Assembly (NCBI GenBank): GCA_963812475.1
Contig: CAWEVI010000039.1
Location: 62,001 to 126,000, forward strand
DNA from: JAMXLO01 sp963812475
GTDB lineage: Bacteria > Pseudomonadota > Alphaproteobacteria > Acetobacterales > Acetobacteraceae
Length of the DNA: 64,000 bases
Direction: 5' to 3'
Part shown: positions 44,584 through 52,684 of the stretch, in pieces
How the letters are laid out: each line of letters opens with the position of its first letter
Numbering within the stretch: position 1 is the stretch's first letter
The notes under the pieces: model-generated
Databases searched by the model: none
Told to the model about the DNA's origin: nothing
Seen by the model: only the letters and a program-made list of their open reading frames with translations
Program-made: the position numbers and the translations under genes

Positions 44584-45512
44584 ACGTGCTGTTCCACTTC
44601 GCCGCGGGGCCGGATCTCGCGGCGCGGCTTGCGGCGGTGCCCGGCCTGAGCATCACTGCCTGCGCCGAAGATGACGATGGGCTGTTGGCGCGTCTGTTGC
44701 CGGAGACGGATGTGCTTTGGCACGCGCTGAAGCCATGCACGGCCACGATGATCGCCGCCGCGCCGAAGCTTCGGTTGATCCAGAAAATCGGCGTCGGCGT
44801 GAATACGATCGACCTGGAAGCGGCGCAGGCGCGCGGCGTCCCGGTGTGCAACCTCCCCGGCACCAATTCGCGCGCAGTCGCGGAGCTGACGCTGGCGCTG
44901 ATGCTGGGAACGCTGCGGCGGCTGCCGCGCTTCGACGCAGCGCTGCGGCACGGCGCATGGTCCGATCCGGCGTTGCAGGACGGCATTTTCGAAATTGGCG
45001 GCCGCACGGTCGGACTCGTTGGCTATGGCGCGATACCTCGTCTGCTTGCGCCGGTGCTGAGCGCGCTGGACTGCCGGTTGCTTTACACTGCGCGCCGCCC
45101 CGTCGCCGATGCGCTGGGCGAGTGGCGCACGCTCGATGCGCTGTTGACGGAATGCGACATCGTCAGCCTGCACCTGCCGCTGACCGAGGCGACCACGGCG
45201 CTGATCGACGCAAAGGCTTTGGCACGCATGAAACCCGGGGCGGTCCTGATCAACACCGCACGCGGCGGACTGGTCGATCAGGCTTCGCTGGTGGATGCGT
45301 TGCGCAGCGGGCGTCTCGCTGCGGCCGGGCTGGATGTGTTCGCGCAGGAACCGCCTGATCCCGCGGATGCGCTGTTCAGCATGCCCAACGTCGTGGTGAC
45401 GCCGCACATCGCCTGGCTGACCACCGGCACGTTCGACCGCAGTTTCGCGCTGGCGGCGGAGAATTGCCGCCGGCTCGCCGCCGGCGAGGCACTGCTGCAT
45501 CGGGTTGTGTAA
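44580..45512 (+). CDS. D-isomer-specific 2-hydroxyacid dehydrogenase
   Basis: This 310-aa protein has the Rossmann signature GRTVGLVGYGAIPRLLAPV (about 138-156) in which the GxGxxG motif is changed to GYGAIP. Catalytic Arg is in NTARGGLVD, Glu in DVFAQEPP and His in TPHIAWLT. It reduces a 2-oxo acid or oxidises a D-2-hydroxyacid with NAD(P). It overlaps the enolase-like gene by ATGA and the lipoprotein gene by TAATG. Together, kinase, enolase-like lyase and dehydrogenase suggest a sugar-acid breakdown route. Confidence 0.9.
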   Translation: MNVLFHFAAGPDLAARLAAVPGLSITACAEDDDGLLARLLPETDVLWHALKPCTATMIAAAPKLRLIQKIGVGVNTIDLEAAQARGVPVCNLPGTNSRAVAELTLALMLGTLRRLPRFDAALRHGAWSDPALQDGIFEIGGRTVGLVGYGAIPRLLAPVLSALDCRLLYTARRPVADALGEWRTLDALLTECDIVSLHLPLTEATTALIDAKALARMKPGAVLINTARGGLVDQASLVDALRSGRLAAAGLDVFAQEPPDPADALFSMPNVVVTPHIAWLTTGTFDRSFALAAENCRRLAAGEALLHRVV

Positions 45513-45658
45513 TGCGGATCCATTTCATGTTTCTGATCATCGCAGCGGCTTCTGTCCTGGCACTCGGTGGCTGCGGCAGCTATCCTGCCCCCTACGGCTT
45601 GGAGGGCGGCAGGCCAGCCACGCAATGGGGCGGCGCCGCCACCTGTCCCTCATGCTGA
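45512..45658 (+). CDS. Small lipoprotein, 48 aa
   Basis: A hydrophobic signal (MRIHFMFLIIAAASVLALGG) ends in a lipobox L-A-L-G-G-C, then the short mature chain GSYPAPYGLEGGRPATQ with a terminal TCPSC. The ATG overlaps the dehydrogenase stop (TAATG). The short length and the final CxxC are unusual. No known family. A hairpin GACCAC-N7-GTGGTC lies just downstream, at about 45684-45702. It is the likely 3' end of the operon. Confidence 0.7.
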   Translation: MRIHFMFLIIAAASVLALGGCGSYPAPYGLEGGRPATQWGGAATCPSC

Positions 45659-45863
45659 GCTTCCTGCGTTATGTTGCAACGACCACTTACGCCGTGGTCC
45701 ATAGGCAACGATCATGGCCGTGCAATGTCAGCGCTGAAACTGCCGACGCTTGGAGCGGATCTTCGTCGGCATGAGGATGGCGTGGCGACCGGTGGGTCGA
45801 TACTCGTGACCCCGGTGTAACCACATGGACTGGCCGCGGCCGAGCGGGCACGGAATCAACGTC

Positions 45864-46859
45864 ATGAGCGAGCAACACCAGCACACTGCCGAACTCGCAG
45901 CGCAATATGTCCGGTTCGCCGACGATGAGGCCCGTGGCCGCTCGCCACTCTACGAGCAACTTGCACGTGGCGTCGCTGAGGACCGGCAAACGATCGACTT
46001 CCTGCTGACGTTACCCGCTGAGAAGCGACAGCCGAACCTCCTGTTCGCGGCCGTGCGCCATCAGTTCGGTACGCCGACGGACTGGGACTGTTTCAGAGGT
46101 ATGCTGCTGGATAATCCCGATGCCGTCCGCGCGGTCATGTTGACGCACGCGACGCAAACCAATGAGCCGGCGCGGTGCGCGACGCTGTTGCCCGTCCTGG
46201 CGCGGTTGCCACAGCCGCTGGCCCTTATCGAGGTGGGCGCTTCCGCGGGGCTGTGTCTGTTGCCCGATCTGTACGGCTACGATTATGGACGCCGGCATAT
46301 TTTTCCCGGCGCGGCCCGGGCGGATTATCCCGTGTTCACCTGCGTGGCCAGCGAAACGACACCGCTGCCGGCGGCCATGCCGAGCGTCGTCTGGCGAGCC
46401 GGGCTGGATCTCAACCCGCTCGACGCCTCGGACCCATCCCAGGCCGCATGGCTGGAGACACTGGTCTGGCCAGAGCAGACGCAGCGCCTCGCCAATCTTC
46501 GCGCCGCCATGAAGATCGCTGCCGCAGTCAGGCCCTGGATTGTGCGGGGCGATCTGCTGGGAGATGCGCTCGAGGACCTCTGTGGCGCGGCCCCGAAGGA
46601 TGCCACGCTCGTCATCTTTCATACCGCTGTGCTGGCCTATGTCGCCGGTCGGGCGAACCGGCAGGCTTTCGCGGAACGGGCAATGCGGCTCAGCCTGTAT
46701 TGGATATCCAACGAGACCCCGCGCGCTTTCGGCGATGCCGCACTCCGCGGCGCCGTGGGCGAAGGGGCCGGCCGGTTTCTGCTGTCGGTGAACGACGAAC
46801 CCGTGGCGTGGACCGACCCGCACGGCGCGTCGCTGGAATGGATCGGTTCTGCCGCGTGA
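45864..46859 (+). CDS. DUF2332 family protein
   Basis: This 331-aa protein has the DUF2332 start (AELAAQYVRFADDEARGRSP) and the motif LALIEVGASAGLCLLPDLYGYDY, which resembles a Rossmann-like methyltransferase motif I, and later VRGDLLGDALEDL. The function of the family is unknown. ATG 45864 is used. The last base pairs overlap the start of the broken kinase gene as GTGA. The 205-bp gap before it holds no gene. Confidence 0.85.
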   Translation: MSEQHQHTAELAAQYVRFADDEARGRSPLYEQLARGVAEDRQTIDFLLTLPAEKRQPNLLFAAVRHQFGTPTDWDCFRGMLLDNPDAVRAVMLTHATQTNEPARCATLLPVLARLPQPLALIEVGASAGLCLLPDLYGYDYGRRHIFPGAARADYPVFTCVASETTPLPAAMPSVVWRAGLDLNPLDASDPSQAAWLETLVWPEQTQRLANLRAAMKIAAAVRPWIVRGDLLGDALEDLCGAAPKDATLVIFHTAVLAYVAGRANRQAFAERAMRLSLYWISNETPRAFGDAALRGAVGEGAGRFLLSVNDEPVAWTDPHGASLEWIGSAA

Positions 46860-47878
46860 CACGACCTTCGCCTACTCGCGGACGATCTGACCGGAGCACT
46901 GGACAGCGCAGCCCGTTTCGTGCCGCTCACCGGAGTCGTGCCGACCTGCTGGAAGCTTCCAGCCGATCTGCCGCAGTCGCTTGCCCTGGACAGCGGAACG
47001 CGCGAGCTGGACGCTGCCGATGCTCTCTCCGCGATCGCACCCGTTGCGCCCTTGCTTGATGATGGCGATCCTGCGTTCAAGAAGATCGACAGCCTGATGC
47101 GCGGTCACGTCGTGCTCGAGCTTGCCGCGTGTGCGCGGCGGTTCGACCACTGCATCGTGGCGCCGGCCTTTCCGTTTCAGGGCCGCATCACCCGCAACGG
47201 CCGGCAACTGGTGCGCACGGGAACCGGCTGGCGCGATACCGGCGTCGATCTGTCGGCCGCCGGCGTTCGCGTGTGCGATGCGGAGACCGACGCCGACCTG
47301 GACGCCGTTGTCGCTGCCGGCCGATCGCTGGCGGGGCGCGTTCTGTGGTGCGGCACCGGGGGTCTGGCCGCCGCGCTCGCCGGCCGGGTCGCGGTTCCGC
47401 GAGCGCGCCGCGCCTGCCGCGCCCGATCCTGGCGTTGATCGGCTCGGACCATCCGGTGTCGGCCGCCCAGCTCGCGACGGTGGCGGGGCGGCACCATCGC
47501 CTGCCCACAGCAGATGCGCCGGCGATTGCCCGCTCGCTTGGCGCGGGTGCCGCGGCAGTCAGCGTGCTCCTGCCGCCATGCACCCCGCGCGCGGCCGCCT
47601 GCCGGGACATCGGCCGCCGGTTTGCCAGGTTGCTGGCAGCCATCGAATGCCCCGGCACACTGTTCGTGACCGGCGGAGAGACACTGCGCAATCTGTGCGA
47701 TGCGCTCGGCCTGCAGCGGCTGGATGTTGACGGCGAGATCGAGCCGGGTGTGCCGACTTCGATCATGCGCGGCGGCGCCTGGGACGGCCAGCGGCTGGTT
47801 TCCAAGTCGGGTGCTTTCGGTGATGCTGGCTTCATCGCGCGGCTGTTTGGTGACGATTGTGCTCAGGGAGTAGCCTGA
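46856..47878 (+). pseudogene. Four-carbon acid sugar kinase (DUF1537/OtnK type), double frameshift
   Basis: OtnK-type kinases phosphorylate 3-oxo-tetronates. The GTG at 46856 overlaps the DUF2332 stop. After five codons the frame must gain one base near 46865 to read LRLLADDLTGALDSAARFVP, the expected start. This runs to about 47395, with KKIDSLMRGHV and RNGRQLV. It then loses one base near 47400-47420 and continues in the first frame with ILALIGSDHPVSAAQ, FVTGGETLRNLCDALG and IMRGGAWDG, with GAFGDAGFI at the end. Domains are complete apart from these shifts. Loss or sequencing error cannot be separated. Confidence 0.85.
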
Positions 47879-47966
47879 CCGACGCTGGCAGATCGGCACG
47901 GAGACGACATGGGCAGCACACGTGCGATCACAGGGGTCACGTCGGTTTCGCTGTCGCGCGCCCGGG

Positions 47967-47984
47967 TTCCCGCGTTCGCGGGAA
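47967..47984. repeat. Palindromic repeat TTCCCGCG-TT-CGCGGGAA over the potF start
   Basis: A perfect 8-bp hairpin of the TTCCCGCGTTCGCGGGAATGACG repeat type. Its last A is the first base of the proposed potF ATG at 47984, so the only purine-rich ribosome site (GCGGGA) lies in the stem and could be hidden in the folded mRNA. Confidence 0.8.
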
Positions 47985-49066
47985 TGACGGTTTTGGTCTT
48001 GCTGCTGACGCTCCTGGCCGTGCTGCCGGTGCGTGCGGACGAGCGCGTGCTGAATGTTTACAACTGGACCGAATACATCGACCCCGCCGAGCTGGAGCGC
48101 TTCCAGAAGGAGTCCGGGATCACCGTCCACTACGACGTGTTCGACAGTCTGGAGACGCTAGAGGCGAAGCTGCTTGCCGGACACTCCGGCTACGACATCG
48201 TGGTGCCGTCGAACGAGCCGACCTTTTCCCGGCTGATCAAGGTGGGCGCGCTGGCCGAGATCGATCGCGCGCGCGTGCCGAACTGGAGGAACCTCGATCC
48301 GACGCTGATGCGCCAGGTGGAAAGCTCGGACCCGGGGAACCGGCACGGTGCGATCTATCTCTGGGGCACCACCGGCATCGGGGTGAACCCCGAGCGCGTG
48401 AAGCAGCTCGCGCCCGATGCGCCGATGGACAGCTGGGAGCTGCTGTTCAAACCGGAGAACGCCAGGCGCCTCGCGCCATGTGGCATCACCATGATGGACT
48501 CCGCGATCGATGTGATCCCCGGCGTGCTGAAATATCTCGGCCGCAGCCCCGACAGCGCCGATGCCTCCGACCTCGCCGCGGTGGAGCACACGCTCATGGG
48601 CATCCGCCGCTACATCCGCAGTTTCGCCTCCGGTGGCGCGCTGGAGGCGCTGGCGACCGGCCAGAGCTGCCTCGCGCTCGACTACTCGGGGGATGTGATC
48701 CAGGCGGGCGCACGCGCCGACGAGGCGAAGCGCGGCGTGACGGTGCGCTACGTCGCGCCGAAGGAGGGTGCGCAGCTCGGCTTCGACATGCTGGCGATCC
48801 CGGCGGACGCCGAGCACAAGGACGGCGCCCTGGCGTTCATCGACTTCCTGCTGCGGCCGGACGTAATAGCCGCGATCACCAACAAGGTACGCTACGCGAA
48901 TGCCGTGCCCGCGAGCCGGCCGATGATCCGCGCAGAACTCCTGGCCGACACCAACATCTTCCCGACGCCCGCGCAGATGGCGACGTTCTTCACCATCGGC
49001 CCGGTGCCGCAGGCGGCGGAGCGCCAGCGCACCAGGATGTGGGCCCGCTTCAAGGCCGGGCACTGA
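47984..49066 (+). CDS. potF: Spermidine/putrescine-type ABC transporter substrate-binding protein
   Basis: The 360-aa periplasmic protein starts MTVLVLLLTLLAVLPVRADE, a good signal peptide. Mature parts RVLNVYNWTEYIDPAELERF, GYDIVVPSNEPTFSRLI and YLWGTTGIGVNPERV are those of PotD/PotF binding proteins for polyamines. A longer frame from 47909 exists but its first 25 residues are a translated repeat (SRARVPAFAGMT). It begins a four-component transporter operon. Confidence 0.9.
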   Translation: MTVLVLLLTLLAVLPVRADERVLNVYNWTEYIDPAELERFQKESGITVHYDVFDSLETLEAKLLAGHSGYDIVVPSNEPTFSRLIKVGALAEIDRARVPNWRNLDPTLMRQVESSDPGNRHGAIYLWGTTGIGVNPERVKQLAPDAPMDSWELLFKPENARRLAPCGITMMDSAIDVIPGVLKYLGRSPDSADASDLAAVEHTLMGIRRYIRSFASGGALEALATGQSCLALDYSGDVIQAGARADEAKRGVTVRYVAPKEGAQLGFDMLAIPADAEHKDGALAFIDFLLRPDVIAAITNKVRYANAVPASRPMIRAELLADTNIFPTPAQMATFFTIGPVPQAAERQRTRMWARFKAGH

Positions 49067-50124
49067 CGCCACTGCTTGCCATCACCGGTCTGACCGTGCG
49101 GTTCGGTGCGACGGTGGCGCTGGACGGGCTGGACCTTTCAGTCGAGCGCGGCGAACTGTTCGTGCTGCTCGGCGCCTCCGGCTCCGGCAAGACGACGCTG
49201 CTGCGCGCCATCGGCGGGTTCGTGCGACCTGCGGCCGGACGCATTGCGCTCGATGGCGTGGACCTCGGCACGTTGCCGCCGCATCGACGGTCGGTCAACA
49301 CGATGTTCCAGTCCTACGCGCTGTTTCCGCACATGAGCGTGGCCACGAACATCGGCTTCGGCTTGCGCATGCAGGGGCTCAATCGCACCGACTCGGCGGC
49401 CCGTGTCGCGGAGATGCTGGAACTGGTGAGCATGATCGGATTCGGCGCGAGGCGGCCGGCGCAGCTCTCCGGCGGGCAGCAGCAGCGCGTCGCTCTGGCA
49501 CGCGCGTTGGCGCCGCGGCCGGCGCTGTTGCTGCTCGACGAGCCGCTGTCCGCGCTGGACCGCAACCTGCGCCGCGAGACACGCGACGAACTGGTCCGCC
49601 TCCAGCGCCGGCTCGGCATTGCGTTTATCCTGGTGACGCACGACCAGGAGGAGGCGCTGACCATGGCGACGCGGATCGGTGTGATGCGCGACGGCCGGCT
49701 GGCGCAGGTGGGCACGCCGGCCGATGTGTATGAACGCCCGAACAGCCGCTTCGTCGCCGAGTTCCTTGGCGCGGCAAATATCCTGCCGACGGTCGCGCAC
49801 GCCGACGGAATGCGACTGGAGTTGCGCGGGCTGGATGCCACGGTGCGCACCGCGACCCGCGCGATGGCGGGGCCGGTGCTGCTGGCGATCCGGCCGGAAC
49901 GCGTGCGGCTCGGTGCGGTGGATGGGGCGAATACGCTGCACGGCGTGGTCGTCGATCGTGCCTACGCCGGCGAGTCGCTGACGCATGCCGTGCGCCTGGA
50001 CGACGGCAGCGTGATGCGCACGACGCGGTCGCTGCGTGACGGACTTGGCGAGCCGGAGACCTCGATCGGCGATTGCGTGACGCTGTCCTGGCAACCCGAC
50101 GCCTGTATCCTGCTGCCGCCATGA
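49039..50124 (+). CDS. potA: Polyamine-type ABC transporter ATP-binding protein
   Basis: The 361-aa protein has Walker A LLGASGSGKTTLLR, a Q-loop FQSYALFPHM, the signature QLSGGQQQRVALARAL, Walker B ALLLLDEPLSALD and H-loop VTHDQEEAL. A C-terminal OB-type regulatory domain (about 240-360) is typical of PotA. The nearest in-frame start is GTG 49039, overlapping potF by 28 bp. A CTG at 49063 gives the more usual N-terminus but is a rare start. Confidence 0.92.
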   Translation: MGPLQGRALTPLLAITGLTVRFGATVALDGLDLSVERGELFVLLGASGSGKTTLLRAIGGFVRPAAGRIALDGVDLGTLPPHRRSVNTMFQSYALFPHMSVATNIGFGLRMQGLNRTDSAARVAEMLELVSMIGFGARRPAQLSGGQQQRVALARALAPRPALLLLDEPLSALDRNLRRETRDELVRLQRRLGIAFILVTHDQEEALTMATRIGVMRDGRLAQVGTPADVYERPNSRFVAEFLGAANILPTVAHADGMRLELRGLDATVRTATRAMAGPVLLAIRPERVRLGAVDGANTLHGVVVDRAYAGESLTHAVRLDDGSVMRTTRSLRDGLGEPETSIGDCVTLSWQPDACILLPP

Positions 50125-50987
50125 GAGCCGGCCGCGCGCTGGTGCTGGCCGTGCCGTGGGCGTGGCTGGCGCTGTTCCTGCTCGCACCCTGCGCGATCGT
50201 GCTGCTGATTGCGCTGTCCGAGTCAGTGGACGCCGTGCCTCCGTTTAGCCTCGCGCATCCCGGTTTCGATAGTCTGGCACTGGTGGCGACGGATCCGTTG
50301 TATCGCGCGGCGCTGCTGCTCAGCCTGAAGGTGGCGGGGCTGTCAACGCTGGTCTGCCTGCTGACGGGCTATCCGATGGCGCTCGCGATTGCCCGCGGCA
50401 GTGAACGCCTGCGCGCGCCGCTGCTGCTGCTGGTCATGCTGCCGTTCTGGACCGGCTTCCTGATGCGCATCAACGCTTGGATCGGCCTGCTGCAGGACGA
50501 CGGGTGGGTCAACACGGTTCTGGGCCTGTTCGGCGTGGCGCCGCTGCATCTGCTCTATACCGATGCGGCGATGTATGTCGGCATCGTTTACACCTATCTG
50601 CCGTTCATGGTGCTGCCGCTCTATGCACGGCTGTCGCAAATCGATCCGGCGTTGCTGGAGGCGGCCGCCGATCTCGGCGCCCCGCCGTGGCGCGGCTTCC
50701 TGCGCGTCACGTTGCCACTGTCGTTGCCGGGTGTTTGGGCGGGGGCGCTGTTGGTATTCATCCCCGCAGTAGGGGAATACGTGATCCCGGAACTGCTCGG
50801 CGGTCCGCAGGCGCAACTGATCGGCCGGGTGCTGTGGGGCGAGTTCTTCCAGAACCGCGACTGGCCGACCGCGGCGGCGGTGGCGGTCATGTTGCTTGTG
50901 GCCCTGCTGGTGGTGCCGGCAGGCGTGCTGGCCGCGCTGAATGTGCGGCTACGTCGCCGTTCTGCTGCCTGCGACCTTGTGGATTAA
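50121..50987 (+). CDS. potB: Polyamine-type ABC transporter permease (PotB/PotH-like)
   Basis: The 288-aa protein has six membrane segments and the permease loop EAAADLGAPPWRGFLRVTLPLSLPGVWAG, the EAA motif that contacts the ATPase. It starts as ATGA on the potA stop. In most operons of this kind the second permease follows at once; here an 840-bp stretch with a toxin-antitoxin pair intervenes. Confidence 0.92.
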   Translation: MRAGRALVLAVPWAWLALFLLAPCAIVLLIALSESVDAVPPFSLAHPGFDSLALVATDPLYRAALLLSLKVAGLSTLVCLLTGYPMALAIARGSERLRAPLLLLVMLPFWTGFLMRINAWIGLLQDDGWVNTVLGLFGVAPLHLLYTDAAMYVGIVYTYLPFMVLPLYARLSQIDPALLEAAADLGAPPWRGFLRVTLPLSLPGVWAGALLVFIPAVGEYVIPELLGGPQAQLIGRVLWGEFFQNRDWPTAAAVAVMLLVALLVVPAGVLAALNVRLRRRSAACDLVD

Positions 50988-51000
50988 CCGGAAACTATCT

Positions 51001-51014
51001 ATTTTATGTAAAAT
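51001..51014. promoter_or_regulatory. Palindrome ATTTTA-TG-TAAAAT before the antitoxin gene
   Basis: A perfect 6-bp inverted repeat in an AT-rich patch 21 bp upstream of the antitoxin ATG. This is where an antitoxin of this type usually binds to repress its own operon. The AT-rich patch contrasts with the surrounding GC-rich DNA and marks the insertion boundary. Confidence 0.55.
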
Positions 51015-51034
51015 CAGATACTGGGAAGTCGACA

Positions 51035-51316
51035 ATGGATGCCATCAACGTCGTCGCCACCTACACGGCGACCGATCTGAACAAGTCGGGCGGGAAGGTG
51101 CTGGATGACGCGGGTAGCGGCGCGGTCCGCATCAGACGGCGCGGCACCAGTTACGTGCTGATGCGCGAGGAGAACCTGACGAAGCTACTGGCCGCGGCGC
51201 TGGAGGGAACGCCGCAATCATTGGCGGACCTGGTTCGCGGCTATGACGCTGCAAAGGTGAAGTCGCTGACACGCAACTTCCTGGATGATCCTCCGTCCGG
51301 AAAGGAGCGTCTCTGA
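51035..51316 (+). CDS. Antitoxin of PemK/MazF-type pair
   Basis: The 93-aa protein starts MDAINVVATYTATDLNKSGG and has a compact N-terminal part with conserved ARG-rich region VRIRRRGTSYVLMREENLTK, like prevent-host-death (Phd)-type or small antitoxins. It is followed directly by the toxin gene. GGGAAG precedes the ATG. The family cannot be pinned down; the pairing with PemK makes the role clear. Confidence 0.75.
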   Translation: MDAINVVATYTATDLNKSGGKVLDDAGSGAVRIRRRGTSYVLMREENLTKLLAAALEGTPQSLADLVRGYDAAKVKSLTRNFLDDPPSGKERL

Positions 51317-51676
51317 TTGCCCCGGCGCAGCGACGATTTCGCTCGCGGTTACACGCCTGTACTGGGTGACGTGGTGCATCTCGATTGGGCACCCTCGCAA
51401 GGGCGCGAAATGAGGGGCCCGCATTACGCGCTGGTGTTGTCGGCTGACCTGTACAACGTGGCAACCGGGCTGGCAGTGGTCTGCCCGGTGACGTCGAAGG
51501 TGGGCAAGCTGAGTGATTTCGAATTTCCGGTGCGGGCGGGCCGCGTCAATGGTGCGGCAATCCTGTCGGAACTGCGATCCCTCGATTATCAGGCACGGAG
51601 TATCCAGTACGAAGGCAAGCTGCCGCCAGTCGCAATCGCTGAGGTCAATCGGCGTGTACGCATGGTCTTCCCGTGA
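51317..51676 (+). CDS. PemK/MazF-family endoribonuclease toxin
   Basis: The 119-aa protein begins GDVVHLDWAPSQGREMRGPHYALVLSAD, the conserved MazF strand-loop region, with GLAVVCPVTSKVGKLSDFE and AAILSELRSLDYQARSI. These correspond to the RNA-binding and catalytic parts of MazF. It would cleave mRNA at specific short sites. The TTG start at 51317 directly follows the antitoxin TGA, behind AAAGGAG. Both are complete and apparently functional. Confidence 0.85.
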   Translation: MPRRSDDFARGYTPVLGDVVHLDWAPSQGREMRGPHYALVLSADLYNVATGLAVVCPVTSKVGKLSDFEFPVRAGRVNGAAILSELRSLDYQARSIQYEGKLPPVAIAEVNRRVRMVFP

Positions 51677-51689
51677 TGAGAGGCACCCT

Positions 51690-51833
51690 GTGGAGCTTTT
51701 GATCGTCGAAGCCGCGCTCGGCAACAACGCACACTCGGCGACGTCGCCGACGAGCCCAGGCGGCATGGCTGACACCGCCGCACCGCAGCAGCACGACGAG
51801 GTCTGGCGCTGGACCTGTGATACGTTCGCGTGA
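51690..51833 (+). CDS. Small ORF, 47 aa, coupled to the second permease
   Basis: A GTG at 51690 behind GAGAGG opens a 47-codon frame (start MELLIVEAALGNNAHS, end VWRWTCDTFA) that stops on the permease start as GTGA. There is no recognisable domain. It may be the remnant of the original junction, or a short leader whose translation couples to the permease. It is not a confident gene. Confidence 0.3.
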   Translation: MELLIVEAALGNNAHSATSPTSPGGMADTAAPQQHDEVWRWTCDTFA

Positions 51834-52654
51834 CCCGATCGCGGTCCCTGCTCGCCTGGCTGATCGTATGCTACGCGTTCCTCTACGCACCGATCGGCTT
51901 CCTGCTGACGCTCAGCTTCAACGATTCCCGCCTCGTCACCGCCTGGGCCGGATTCTCGCTCCGCTGGTATGCGGCCCTATGGCACGATCAGCCTCTGATC
52001 GCCGCGACCCTGCTCTCACTCCGCATAGCCGCCGTCTCGGCCACGCTGGCGTTGGTCGTCGGTACGCTGGCCGGCTACGCACTTGCCCGCTTCGGCCGCT
52101 TCCCCACGCGCACCGCCTTCGCCGCCGCGCTCGCGGCGCCGCTGGTGCTGCCGGAGGTGATCACCGGGCTTTCCCTGCTGCTGCTGTTCGTCGCCCTGCA
52201 ACAGTCGATCGGCTGGCCCGCCGGACGCGGCGCCGGGACCGTGACCCTGGCGCACGCCTCGGTCTCGGTCGCCTATGTCGCGGTCGTGGTGCACGCCCGG
52301 CTGGCCGACACGCCGGCCGACCTGGAGGACGCGGCGATGGACCTCTACGCCCCGCCGTGGCAGGCGTTCATCCGGATCACCCTGCCGTTGATGGCGCCCG
52401 CTCTGATCGCCGGCTGGCTGCTGGCGTTCACGCTGTCGTTGGACGATGTGGTGGTGGCGAGCTTCACCTCGGGTCCTGGCGCCTCGACCCTGCCGATGGT
52501 GGTGTTCTCCTCGATAAAGCTCGGCCCTACCCCTGAGCTTTACGCCCTGGCCACGGTCATCGTGGCGGCGGTGGCGGCGGTCCTGCTCGCCGTGTGGCGG
52601 GTGCAGCGCGGCTTTGCGGCAGCAACGATTGCCCCTCCGCCGCCGCTCCGATAG
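51830..52654 (+). CDS. potC: Polyamine-type ABC transporter permease (PotC/PotI-like)
   Basis: The 274-aa protein has six membrane segments and the loop DLEDAAMDLYAPPWQAFIRITLPLMAPALIAG (EAA type). It starts at a GTG overlapping the small ORF stop. With PotF-, PotA- and PotB-like proteins it makes a complete importer, but it is now cut off from potB by the toxin-antitoxin pair. It may still be co-transcribed through it. Confidence 0.92.
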   Translation: MTRSRSLLAWLIVCYAFLYAPIGFLLTLSFNDSRLVTAWAGFSLRWYAALWHDQPLIAATLLSLRIAAVSATLALVVGTLAGYALARFGRFPTRTAFAAALAAPLVLPEVITGLSLLLLFVALQQSIGWPAGRGAGTVTLAHASVSVAYVAVVVHARLADTPADLEDAAMDLYAPPWQAFIRITLPLMAPALIAGWLLAFTLSLDDVVVASFTSGPGASTLPMVVFSSIKLGPTPELYALATVIVAAVAAVLLAVWRVQRGFAAATIAPPPPLR

Positions 52655-52684
52655 GGTCCGCGCCCGCTCTCCTGGGACACAGCC

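Noticed and set aside
45684..45702. Hairpin GACCAC-N7-GTGGTC after the lipoprotein as an intrinsic terminator
   Set aside because: No U-rich tail follows, so it is mentioned only as a possible structure.
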